From an uncultured beta proteobacterium (GTDB lineage: Bacteria; Pseudomonadota; Gammaproteobacteria; Burkholderiales; Rhodocyclaceae), in the NCBI GenBank assembly GCA_903933395.1, contig CAIZKA010000245.1, positions 1-6,653 of the forward strand: a DNA stretch of 6,653 nt. The letters are read 5' to 3'. The notes under the pieces are model-generated. The model saw only the letters and a list, made by a program, of their open reading frames with translations, made no database searches and had not been told where the DNA came from. The translations under genes and the position numbers were made by a program. Shown here in pieces: positions 1 through 6,539 of this stretch. Each line of letters begins with the position of its first letter. Position 1 is the stretch's first letter.

Positions 1-1632
1 GAGATCCGCTTCGCCATCGTCGAGGACCAGGAGCAGGTCGACAAGCTGCTCGAAATCAAGGACCAGTGTCCCGCCCTCGCCCACATCCTCTATGACGATG
101 CGCGCGGCATGCGCCATTACACCCAGACCTGGCTGCAGGGCCTGGACGAAATCATCGCGATGGGCAAGGTGCACGACAAAAACCAGCCCGACTTCATTCC
201 CGCCGAAGTGGCCAAGGGCCGCACCGAAGATGTCGCGGTGATGCTCTACACCTCGGGCACCACGGGCAAGCCCAAGGGCGTCTGCCAGACCCATGAGACT
301 TTCATCGCCGCGGCGCAAAGCGGCGTCGGCTTCGATCACCTGACCGACCAGGAGGACATCCTGTCCTACCTGCCGATGGCCTGGGTCGGCGACCACCTGT
401 TTTCCTATGCTCAGGCCATGGTGGCCGGCTTCACCATCAACTGCCCCGAGTCGGGCGACACGGTGATGACCGATCTGCGCGAGATCGGACCGACCTACTA
501 CTTTGCCCCGCCGAGGGTGTTCGAGAATCTGCTGACCACGGTGATGATCCGCATGGAGGATGCCGGTACCACGAAGCGCAACATGTTCCATTACTTCATG
601 GCGGTAGCCAAGCGCTGCGGTGCCGACATCCTCGACCAGAAATCCGGCGTTTCCACCTCGGACCGCCTGCTCTATGCGCTGGGCGATTTGCTGATCTACG
701 GGCCGCTGCGCAATGTGCTCGGCATGAGCCGTGTCCGCGTTGCTTACACGGCCGGTGCCGCCATCGGTCCCGACCTGTTCCGCTTCTACCGTTCGATCGG
801 CGTCAACCTGAAGCAGCTCTACGGTGCCACCGAGACCTGCGCCGCGGTGTGCCTGCAGCCCGATCGCGAAATCAAGTTCGACAGCGTCGGCAAGCCGGCG
901 CCGGGGGTCGAGGTCAAGATCTCCGAAGGTGGCGAAGTGCTGGTGCGCGGCAAGCTGCTGCTCAAGGAATACTACAAGCGGCCCGATGCGACGGCCGAGG
1001 TGATCGATGCCGAAGGCTGGTTCCACACCGGGGATGCCGGCTTCTTCGACGAGGACGGCCACCTCAAGATCATCGACCGCGCCAAGGACGTCGGCAAGTT
1101 GGCTCACGGGGCGATCTTCGCGCCCAACTACATCGAGAACAAGCTCAAGTTCTTTCCGCACATCAAGGAAGCGGTCTGCTTCGGTCACGACCGCGACATG
1201 GTCTGCGCCTTCATCAACATCGACATGGGTGCGGTCGGCAACTGGGCCGAGCGGCGCGGCCTGCCGTATTCCGGCTACACCGATCTGGCTGCCAAGCCGG
1301 AAGTCCTCGAACTGATTCGTGAGTGCGTCGAGCAGGTGAATGCCGACCTGTCGCACGATGCGATGGTGGCCGAGACGCAGATCCACCGCTTCCTGGTGCT
1401 GCACAAGGAACTCGACCCGGACGACGACGAACTCACGCGCACGCGCAAGGTGCGACGCGGTTTCGTTGCCGAAAAGTATGTTGTGCTGATCGATGCCCTT
1501 TACTCCGGCAAGACGTCGCAGTTCATCGAAACCCAGGTCAAGTTCGAGGATGGTCGCACCGGCAAGGTGTCGGCCGACCTGAAGATTAGCGAAGTGAAGA
1601 TTTTTCCCGCCAGCTTGAAGAAAGCGGCCTAG
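1..1632 (+). CDS. AMP-forming acyl-CoA synthetase, long-chain type (5' end cut off by window)
   Basis: The frame is open from base 1, so the true start lies upstream; 543 residues are visible and about 100 are probably missing. The enzyme would adenylate a carboxylic acid with ATP and transfer it to CoA in the cytoplasm. Visible motifs, counting from base 1: P-loop YTSGTTGKPKG at residues 83-93, APPRVFENLL near 169-178, YGATET at 274-279, GWFHTGD at 339-345, and hinge DRAKD at 359-363. This is followed by KLAHGAIFAPNYIEN, which resembles the KLAQGEYVAPEKIEN region of ACSL-type long-chain synthetases. The catalytic C-terminal lysine is probably K483 in LTRTRKVRR. About 40 residues follow the usual family end (ALYSG) as a charged tail. 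The stop (TAG) is 30 bp before the ABC ATPase gene, so the two are probably co-transcribed. The acyl-CoA synthetase call is firm. Chain length and aromatic versus aliphatic substrate are not decided; a phenylacetate-CoA ligase (PaaK) is unlikely from the motifs. Confidence 0.9.
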   Translation, partial: EIRFAIVEDQEQVDKLLEIKDQCPALAHILYDDARGMRHYTQTWLQGLDEIIAMGKVHDKNQPDFIPAEVAKGRTEDVAVMLYTSGTTGKPKGVCQTHETFIAAAQSGVGFDHLTDQEDILSYLPMAWVGDHLFSYAQAMVAGFTINCPESGDTVMTDLREIGPTYYFAPPRVFENLLTTVMIRMEDAGTTKRNMFHYFMAVAKRCGADILDQKSGVSTSDRLLYALGDLLIYGPLRNVLGMSRVRVAYTAGAAIGPDLFRFYRSIGVNLKQLYGATETCAAVCLQPDREIKFDSVGKPAPGVEVKISEGGEVLVRGKLLLKEYYKRPDATAEVIDAEGWFHTGDAGFFDEDGHLKIIDRAKDVGKLAHGAIFAPNYIENKLKFFPHIKEAVCFGHDRDMVCAFINIDMGAVGNWAERRGLPYSGYTDLAAKPEVLELIRECVEQVNADLSHDAMVAETQIHRFLVLHKELDPDDDELTRTRKVRRGFVAEKYVVLIDALYSGKTSQFIETQVKFEDGRTGKVSADLKISEVKIFPASLKKAA

Positions 1633-1662
1633 ATCAGCAGCAGCGGACACGGCGAACGACTT

Positions 1663-2841
1663 ATGACCGACAAGACCCATTCGGAACGCATTACTTTCCA
1701 TGATGCCATCGAGACGATGGAGGTGGATTTCTCCAGCATGACCTTCGCCGACGCGGTCCAGGTCAATGCCATTTACGACGAAGTGGACAGGCAACTCGCT
1801 GCGACCGGGAAGCGCTGGTTTTTTCTGGTGCTCTACACCGATTGCGAAATCGCACCGGAGGCATGGGATCGCTTCGCCGAGCGCGGCAAGAGCACCAACA
1901 TCAATCATGGCCGGGGTAGCGTGCGGGTCGACGCCAAGGCGCAGACGCGGGAGGCTATCCGGCAAAGCGCCGGCCGCGAATCCTTTCGTTCCAACATCTA
2001 CGACACGCGCGATCAGGCCTTGCTGGCGCTGGGGGAACTGCGCAAACGCCAACGTGACCTGGCGAATGGCGCGGACGAAGTATTCCTGCGCGTCGAGAAT
2101 GTCAGTTTGCGTTTTGGCGGCGTCAAGGCCATCACCGAAATCAGCTTCGAGATCAAGCGCGGCGAGATTTCGGCCATCATCGGCCCGAACGGCGCCGGCA
2201 AAAGCTCGATGCTGAATGTCATCAATGGTGTCTACCATCCGCAGGAAGGCACCATTACCTTTCTCGGCAATGTGCGCCAACAGATGCGTCCCTATGAGGC
2301 GGCGAAACAGGGCATCGCCCGCACCTTCCAGAACATCGCGCTGTTCAAGGGCATGTCGGTGCTCGACAACATCATGACGGGGCGCAACCTGAAGATGAAG
2401 GCCAACATGCTGCAGCAGGCCTTCTGGTTCGGTCCGGCGCAGCGCGAGGAACTGGAGCATCGCGCCAAGGTCGAGGAGATCATCGACTTCCTGGAGATTC
2501 AGCACATTCGCAAGACACCGGTGGGGCGCCTGCCCTATGGCCTGCAAAAGCGCGTCGACCTGGCGCGGGCGTTGGCCATGGAACCGGAACTGCTGCTGCT
2601 AGACGAACCTATGGCCGGCATGAACGTCGAGGAAAAGCAGGACATGTGCCGCTTCATCCTCGACGTCAATGACCAGTTCGGCACCACGGTCCTGCTGATC
2701 GAGCACGACATGGGCGTGGTCATGGACCTCTCCAACTTCGTCGTGGTGCTCGATTACGGCAAGAAGATCGCCGAAGGCACTCCGGACGAAGTCCGTGCCG
2801 ACCCGAATGTCATTAGCGCCTATCTCGGCGCCAGCCACTGA
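1663..2841 (+). CDS. livG: LivG-type ABC transporter ATPase with an extra N-terminal STAS/SpoIIAA-like domain
   Basis: This is a 392-residue cytoplasmic ATPase, where ordinary LivG proteins have about 255-290. The ABC domain occupies residues about 140-392: Walker A GPNGAGKSS at 174-182, Q-loop Q223 in ARTFQN, signature LPYGLQKR at 290-297 (a known Liv-subfamily variant of LSGGQ), Walker B LLLLDEP at 310-316, and H-loop His348 in LLIEHDM. It ends in AYLGASH, similar to the usual LivG ending. Residues about 18-125 form a separate region with alternating strand and helix character, including RWFFLVLYTD, EAWDRFAERGK and NIYDTRDQALLAL; this resembles the STAS/SpoIIAA-like fold. A charged linker (about 126-139) joins it to the ABC domain. 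The start at 1663 is the first possible ATG after the upstream stop. Its ribosome-binding site is weak, suggesting translational coupling to the synthetase. No Met lies between residues 27 and 182, so the extension is unlikely to be a start-site error. It should pair with the downstream LivF-type ATPase. Confidence 0.92.
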   Translation: MTDKTHSERITFHDAIETMEVDFSSMTFADAVQVNAIYDEVDRQLAATGKRWFFLVLYTDCEIAPEAWDRFAERGKSTNINHGRGSVRVDAKAQTREAIRQSAGRESFRSNIYDTRDQALLALGELRKRQRDLANGADEVFLRVENVSLRFGGVKAITEISFEIKRGEISAIIGPNGAGKSSMLNVINGVYHPQEGTITFLGNVRQQMRPYEAAKQGIARTFQNIALFKGMSVLDNIMTGRNLKMKANMLQQAFWFGPAQREELEHRAKVEEIIDFLEIQHIRKTPVGRLPYGLQKRVDLARALAMEPELLLLDEPMAGMNVEEKQDMCRFILDVNDQFGTTVLLIEHDMGVVMDLSNFVVVLDYGKKIAEGTPDEVRADPNVISAYLGASH

Positions 2842-2877
2842 CTTTCATGATGCTCACGATCATGAAAGTCAGCGGCT
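2833..2877 (+). repeat. Long inverted repeat (RNA hairpin) spanning the livG stop codon
   Basis: Arms 2833-2851 and 2859-2877 pair in 18 of 19 positions around the 7-nt loop GCTCACG. The inner 14 pairs (CTGACTTTCATGAT against ATCATGAAAGTCAG) are perfect, and the single mismatch is A2837/C2873. The livG stop TGA at 2839-2841 sits inside the left arm. No T-run follows on either strand, so it does not look like a standard intrinsic terminator. It could stabilise or set the 3' end of the upstream mRNA, reduce read-through into livH, or act as a dyad operator. The structure is seen directly; the role is inferred. Confidence 0.8.
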
Positions 2878-2886
2878 ATGAAATTG

Positions 2887-2920
2887 CCCCCCACCCCCTG
2901 CCCCCGCCCCGGGGCGGGGG
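2887..2920. repeat. C-rich tract with a perfect 20-bp GC palindrome; G-quadruplex motif on the minus strand
   Basis: The + strand carries C-runs of 6 (2887-2892), 5 (2894-2898), 5 (2901-2905) and 4 (2907-2910), separated by one or two bases. The minus strand therefore meets the simple G-quadruplex pattern with runs of at least four G and loops of 1, 2 and 1. Bases 2901-2920 are a perfect palindrome, C5-G-C4 followed by G4-C-G5. No coding role is visible. Blocks of this style occur as dispersed intergenic repeats in GC-rich betaproteobacteria, so this may be one copy of such a family; other copies cannot be checked here. Confidence 0.75.
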
Positions 2921-2925
2921 ACTAA

Positions 2926-2969
2926 GTTCGCTCGCTGCGCTCGATATCACTACTGGCGGTCGCGGTCGC
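2926..2969 (+). repeat. Short repeated hexamers in the livG-livH gap
   Basis: CGCTCG occurs at 2929-2934 and again at 2938-2943. GGTCGC occurs twice in direct tandem at 2958-2963 and 2964-2969. The segment joins the C-rich palindromic block to the livH ribosome-binding site. It may be the tail of the same dispersed intergenic element. No convincing -35/-10 promoter was seen here. Confidence 0.4.
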
Positions 2970-2979
2970 AATTCACGTC

Positions 2980-2984
2980 AAGGA
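2980..2984 (+). promoter_or_regulatory. Ribosome-binding site of livH
   Basis: AAGGA lies 9 nt upstream of the ATG at 2994. It supports that start over downstream Met codons at residues 13 and 16. It also shows that livH has its own initiation signal after the structured gap rather than relying on coupling to livG. Confidence 0.7.
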
Positions 2985-2993
2985 ACCTGAACC

Positions 2994-3923
2994 ATGGCTT
3001 TTTTTCTTGAAACCCTCCTCGGCGGCCTCATGAGCGGAATGCTGTATTCGCTCGTGGCGCTGGGCTTCGTGCTGATCTTCAAGGCCTCCGGCGTGTTCAA
3101 TTTTGCCCAGGGCGCGATGGTGCTGTTCGCCGCCTTGGCCATGGCGCGTTTCTCCGAGTGGATCCCCGGTTGGCTGGGCATCGAGAGCCTGTTCGTCGCC
3201 AACGTGCTGGCGTTTGCCGTCGCCGTAGTGATCATGTTCGTCGTGGCCTGGTTGATCGAGCGCCTGGCTCTGCGTCATCTGGTCAACCAGGAAGGTGCGA
3301 CCCTGCTGATGGCCACGCTGGGCATCGCCTACGTGCTTGACGGCATCGGTCAGACCATCTTCGGCAGCGCCATTTACAAGATCGACGTCGGCATGCCAAA
3401 GGAGCCTGTGATGATGCTGGAAAGCGTCTTTGAAGGCGGCATCCTGATCAACAAGGAAGACTTCATCGCTGCGCTGATCGCGGCCCTGCTGGTGATCTCG
3501 CTGTCGATCTTCTTCCAGAAGACCGCTACCGGTCGGGCGCTGCGCGCCGTCGCGGATGACCATCAGGCGGCGCAGTCGATCGGCATTCCGCTGGACAGGA
3601 TCTGGGTCATCGTCTGGTGCGTCGCCGGCATCACCGCGCTGGTGGCGGGCATCATCTGGGGCTCCAAGCTGGGCGTCCAGTTTTCGCTGTCGACCATCGC
3701 GCTGCGCGCGCTGCCGGTGGTGATCCTCGGCGGCCTGACCTCGGTGCCGGGCGCCATCATCGGCGGCCTGATCATCGGTGTCGGCGAAAAACTTTCCGAG
3801 GTCTATCTCGGGCCCTTCGTGGGTGGTGGCATCGAGATCTGGTTTGCCTACATGCTGGCGCTGGTCTTCCTCCTGTTCAGGCCGCAAGGCTTGTTCGGCG
3901 AGAAGATCATCGACCGCGTCTGA
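2994..3923 (+). CDS. livH: LivH-type ABC transporter permease
   Basis: This 309-residue inner-membrane protein forms one half of the translocation pore of a HAAT/Liv-type importer. It is strongly hydrophobic, with about eight membrane segments by eye, and its length is normal for LivH. Family hallmarks are the N-terminal GLMSGMLYSLVALGFVLIFK followed by GVFNFAQGAMVLF (residues 11-45). The cytoplasmic EAA-like coupling loop, TGRALRAVADDHQAAQSIGI, is near 179-198 and should contact the ATPases. The C-terminal LPVVILGGLTSVPGAIIGG is at 240-258, with the family-typical RPQGLFGEKI near the end. It is separated from livG by a 152-bp structured gap and from livM by only 16 bp. The permease class is certain; the transported compound is not. 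Confidence 0.94.
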   Translation: MAFFLETLLGGLMSGMLYSLVALGFVLIFKASGVFNFAQGAMVLFAALAMARFSEWIPGWLGIESLFVANVLAFAVAVVIMFVVAWLIERLALRHLVNQEGATLLMATLGIAYVLDGIGQTIFGSAIYKIDVGMPKEPVMMLESVFEGGILINKEDFIAALIAALLVISLSIFFQKTATGRALRAVADDHQAAQSIGIPLDRIWVIVWCVAGITALVAGIIWGSKLGVQFSLSTIALRALPVVILGGLTSVPGAIIGGLIIGVGEKLSEVYLGPFVGGGIEIWFAYMLALVFLLFRPQGLFGEKIIDRV

Positions 3924-3939
3924 TTCGAGGGAATAGCGG

Positions 3940-5016
3940 ATGTTCTATAGAGAAAACGGCCAGTTCAAGACCACCTACAAGGCGGATCAGCAGGCATTTG
4001 TCATTCCGCAGGATCGCTGGGCTATCGTCGCGCTCGTGGCCTTTGCCTTTCTCGGGGTTCCGCTGCTGGTGGACGAGTACATGTTCCGCGCCATCCTGGT
4101 GCCTTTCCTGATCCTGTCGCTGGCGGCCCTGGGCGTAAATATCCTGGTGGGCTATTGCGGGCAGATCACCCTCGGCGCGGGCGCGTCGATGGCGGTCGGC
4201 GCCTATGCCGCCTACAATTTCATGATTCGCGTCGACGGCATGCCGGCGCTGGCGGCGATTCTGCTGGGCGGCCTGATGGCTGCTTTGGCGGGGATTGTGT
4301 TCGGTGCGCCCAGTCTCCGCGTGCGCGGTCTGTATCTGGCGGTGGCGACACTGGCGGCGCAGTTCTTCTGGGACTGGGCTTTCCTGCGCATCAAGTGGTT
4401 CACGAACAACTCGTCATCGGGTTCGGTGTCGGTCGCCGATATCAACCTGTTCGGTTGGACCATCAATTCGCCGACCGACAAATACCTGTTCTGCCTCGGC
4501 GTCCTGGTCGCATTCAGCGTGATGGCGAAAAACCTGTTGCGTGGCAACATGGGGCGGCAATGGATGGCGATTCGCGACATGGACGTGGCGGCCACCGTGA
4601 TCGGCATCCGTCCGATGTACGCCAAGCTTACCGCTTTCGCCGTCAGTTCTTTTTATCTCGGCGTTGCCGGGGCCTTGTGGGGTTTCGTCAATCTCGGCTC
4701 CTGGGAGCCGGCGGCATTTTCAATCGACCGCTCCTTCCAGTTGCTGTTCATGGTCATCATCGGTGGCCTGGGTGCGATTTCCGGCAGCTTTTTCGGTGCC
4801 GCCTTCATCGTGATTCTGCCTATTTTCCTCAACCAGATGCTGCCCTTGGTCGGGAGTTTGTTCGGGCTGGAGGTTTCGATCGCACTGGTATCGCACGTCG
4901 AGATCATCATCTTCGGTACGCTGATCGTATTTTTCCTGATTGTCGAACCGCATGGAATCGCCAGGCTGTGGGCGACCGGGAGGGAGAAGTTGCGGCTGTG
5001 GCCGTTCCCCCATTGA
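3940..5016 (+). CDS. livM: LivM-type ABC transporter permease
   Basis: This 358-residue inner-membrane protein is the second pore subunit and partner of the LivH-type permease. A polar N-terminal stretch of about 25 residues precedes the first membrane segment (about 27-44). Family motifs are GYCGQITLGAGASMAVGAYA at 71-90, VRGLYLAVATLAAQFF at 128-143, the coupling loop GRQWMAIRDMDVAATVIGI at 205-223, and IIGGLGAISGSFFGAAF at 273-289, ending in the typical VEPHGIARLW at 335-344. The start at 3940 is supported by a GAGGGA ribosome-binding site at 3927-3932, 7 nt upstream. The 16-bp distance to livH indicates tight co-expression. A 93-bp gap follows, in which I see no convincing terminator or promoter, only the strong ribosome-binding site of the next gene. 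Nothing appears broken. Confidence 0.94.
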   Translation: MFYRENGQFKTTYKADQQAFVIPQDRWAIVALVAFAFLGVPLLVDEYMFRAILVPFLILSLAALGVNILVGYCGQITLGAGASMAVGAYAAYNFMIRVDGMPALAAILLGGLMAALAGIVFGAPSLRVRGLYLAVATLAAQFFWDWAFLRIKWFTNNSSSGSVSVADINLFGWTINSPTDKYLFCLGVLVAFSVMAKNLLRGNMGRQWMAIRDMDVAATVIGIRPMYAKLTAFAVSSFYLGVAGALWGFVNLGSWEPAAFSIDRSFQLLFMVIIGGLGAISGSFFGAAFIVILPIFLNQMLPLVGSLFGLEVSIALVSHVEIIIFGTLIVFFLIVEPHGIARLWATGREKLRLWPFPH

Positions 5017-5096
5017 GAGACAGAGGCGAAGCCGGCGCGCAAGATTGTCCGGCGTCGCAGTTCTGGTTTATCGCAGGTGAAACACTAAATCATCCT

Positions 5097-5102
5097 AGGA
5101 GG
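5097..5102 (+). promoter_or_regulatory. Very strong ribosome-binding site of the binding-protein gene
   Basis: AGGAGG, a full match to the anti-Shine-Dalgarno sequence, lies 7 nt before the ATG at 5110. It fixes the start. It is the strongest such site in the window, which fits the need for excess periplasmic binding protein over membrane components. Confidence 0.88.
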
Positions 5103-5109
5103 AGAGAAA

Positions 5110-6444
5110 ATGAAATTACGCAAACTTGCTGTCACCGCGTCGCTCGCCGCGATCGGACTGTCCGCTGCCCTGACCGCGCCGGCAACATACGCGGCCGAGG
5201 AGCAGTTCTTCCCTGTTCTGGCTTACCGCACCGGCGCTTACGCGCCAAACGGAGCGCCATGGGCCAACGGCTATGTTGACTACCTGAAGCTGACCAATGC
5301 GCGCGGCGGCGTCAATGGCGTCAAAATAATCTTCGAAGAATGCGAAACTGGCTACGCCACCGACCGCGGCGTCGAGTGTTACGAGCGCCTCAAGGGCAAG
5401 CATGGCGGCGCCACGGTGGTACAGCCGCTGTCCACCGGCATTACCTTCGCCCTGACCGAGAAGGCACCGGTCGACAAGATTCCGCTGGTTACCGCCGGCT
5501 ACGGCCGCAGCGAATCGCAGGACGGTTCCGTCTTCGGCTGGAACTTCCCGCTGATCGGAACCTACTGGATGGCCGCCGACGTGCTGGTGCAGCACATCGC
5601 CAAGAAGGAAGGCGGTTTCGACAAGCTGAAGGGCAAGAAGATCGCGCTGGTCTACCACGACAGCCCCTACGGCAAGGAGCCGATCGCGCTGCTGCAGGAA
5701 CGCGCCAAGATGCACGGTTTCGAAGTTTCTCTGCTTCCGGTCGCGCATCCTGGCGTCGAGCAAAAGGCCACCTGGCTGCAAATCCGCCAGAACAAGCCCG
5801 ACTATGTCTTCCTCTGGGGCTGGGGCGTGATGAACTCGACCTCGCTCAAGGAAGCGCAAGCCACCGGCTATCCGCGCGAAAAGATGTATGGCGTGTGGTG
5901 GGCGGGTGCCGAGCCCGATGTCAAGGACGTCGGCGACGGCGCCAAGGGTTACAACGCACTGGCCATGCAGCATGGCGCCGAACAGGGCTCCAAGGTGGTC
6001 AAGGAAGTCCTCGAGAAGGTCCACGCCAAGGGTCAGGGTACCGGTCCCAAGGACGAAGTCGGCCAAGTGCTGTACATGCGCGGACTGATCTCCGCCATGC
6101 TCTCGGTCGAGGGCATGCGCGCGGCGCAGGCACGCTATGGCAAGGGCAAGCGCATTACCGGCGAGCAGATGCGCTGGGGCCTGGAAAATATCGTCCTCGA
6201 CCAGAAGACCTTGGACGGCATGGGTTTTGGCGGCGTGATGCGTCCGGTGCAGACATCCTGCCTCGACCACATGGGTTCGGCCTGGGCACGTATCCATACC
6301 TGGGACGGCAAGAAGTGGAACTTCACTTCCGACTGGTACCAGGGCGACGAGAAGGTTCTGCGTCCGATGGTGATCAGCACGGCGGGCAAGTATGCCGAAG
6401 AGAAGAAAATCGTGCGTCGCACCGCGGAAGACTGCAAGAAGTAA
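5110..6444 (+). CDS. Periplasmic substrate-binding protein of a Liv/HAAT-type ABC importer
   Basis: This 444-residue precursor is longer than LivJ/LivK (about 370). It begins with a Sec signal peptide: a basic n-region MKLRK, a hydrophobic core to about residue 24, and probable signal peptidase I cleavage after A28 (ATYA/AEE). No lipobox cysteine was seen. The mature protein reads as a type I periplasmic binding protein (Peripla_BP_6-like): LTNARGGVNGVKIIFEECET at 61-80, VVQPLSTGITFALTEK at 103-118, IPLVTAGYG at 124-132, KIALVYHDSPYGKEP at 177-191, and DYVFLWGWG at 231-239. C78 and C90 could form an N-lobe disulfide like that in LivJ; C384 and C442 might form a second. Trp residues at 236, 238, 263 and 264 suggest an aromatic-lined pocket. 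It lies between livM and livF and should deliver substrate to that permease pair. The role is firm. The ligand is unknown: an organic or aromatic acid is favoured by the acyl-CoA synthetase in the operon, while a branched-chain amino acid is less likely. Confidence 0.9.
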   Translation: MKLRKLAVTASLAAIGLSAALTAPATYAAEEQFFPVLAYRTGAYAPNGAPWANGYVDYLKLTNARGGVNGVKIIFEECETGYATDRGVECYERLKGKHGGATVVQPLSTGITFALTEKAPVDKIPLVTAGYGRSESQDGSVFGWNFPLIGTYWMAADVLVQHIAKKEGGFDKLKGKKIALVYHDSPYGKEPIALLQERAKMHGFEVSLLPVAHPGVEQKATWLQIRQNKPDYVFLWGWGVMNSTSLKEAQATGYPREKMYGVWWAGAEPDVKDVGDGAKGYNALAMQHGAEQGSKVVKEVLEKVHAKGQGTGPKDEVGQVLYMRGLISAMLSVEGMRAAQARYGKGKRITGEQMRWGLENIVLDQKTLDGMGFGGVMRPVQTSCLDHMGSAWARIHTWDGKKWNFTSDWYQGDEKVLRPMVISTAGKYAEEKKIVRRTAEDCKK

Positions 6445-6467
6445 GCAGCACGTGAACTGAGGGACCT

Positions 6468-6498
6468 TCCGGGCGGGGTGTGGTTTACCCCGTCCGGA
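6468..6498 (+). repeat. GC-rich hairpin between the binding-protein gene and livF
   Basis: Arms 6468-6479 and 6487-6498 form a 12-bp stem with one G-U wobble (G6473/T6493) and the 7-nt loop GTGGTTT. It begins 24 nt after the binding-protein stop. No U-run follows, and the LivF-type gene begins 42 nt later in the same direction. It therefore reads better as an mRNA 3'-stabilising or partial attenuation element than as a full terminator. Such elements commonly give binding protein in excess of ATPase; that role here is inferred. Confidence 0.65.
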
Positions 6499-6539
6499 CC
6501 CCGGTTTCCGATCATGGCCCTCGCCATTCGAAAGCACAC

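Noticed and set aside
2878..2925. 15-codon Pro-rich ORF (MKLPPTPCPRPGAGD) before livH, as a possible leader peptide
   Set aside because: The prolines simply reflect translation of the C-rich tract, there is no clear ribosome-binding site, and no attenuator with a U-run follows.
2833..2925. Intrinsic terminator between livG and livH
   Set aside because: The hairpin is strong but not followed by a T-run on either strand, and livH continues the same transporter operon in the same direction.
2973..3887. 304-residue open frame on the minus strand opposite livH
   Set aside because: The translation is dominated by Asp, His, Gln and Arg, the typical antisense of a hydrophobic membrane-protein gene, and no family is recognisable.
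5017..5109. Promoter or terminator in the livM to binding-protein gap
   Set aside because: Only a weak 5-bp GCCGG/CCGGC pairing and no convincing -35/-10 pair were seen; only the ribosome-binding site is supported.
4155..5279. 374-residue + strand frame overlapping livM and the start of the binding-protein gene
   Set aside because: It is an Arg/Gly-rich out-of-frame translation crossing two well-supported genes; no motif or ribosome-binding site was seen.
5116..6537. 473-residue open frame on the minus strand opposite the binding-protein gene
   Set aside because: It mirrors a confident gene in GC-rich DNA, where antisense frames stay open by codon bias; its His/Leu/Arg/Gly-rich translation has no recognisable domain, while the + strand frame has a signal peptide, strong ribosome-binding site and family motifs.
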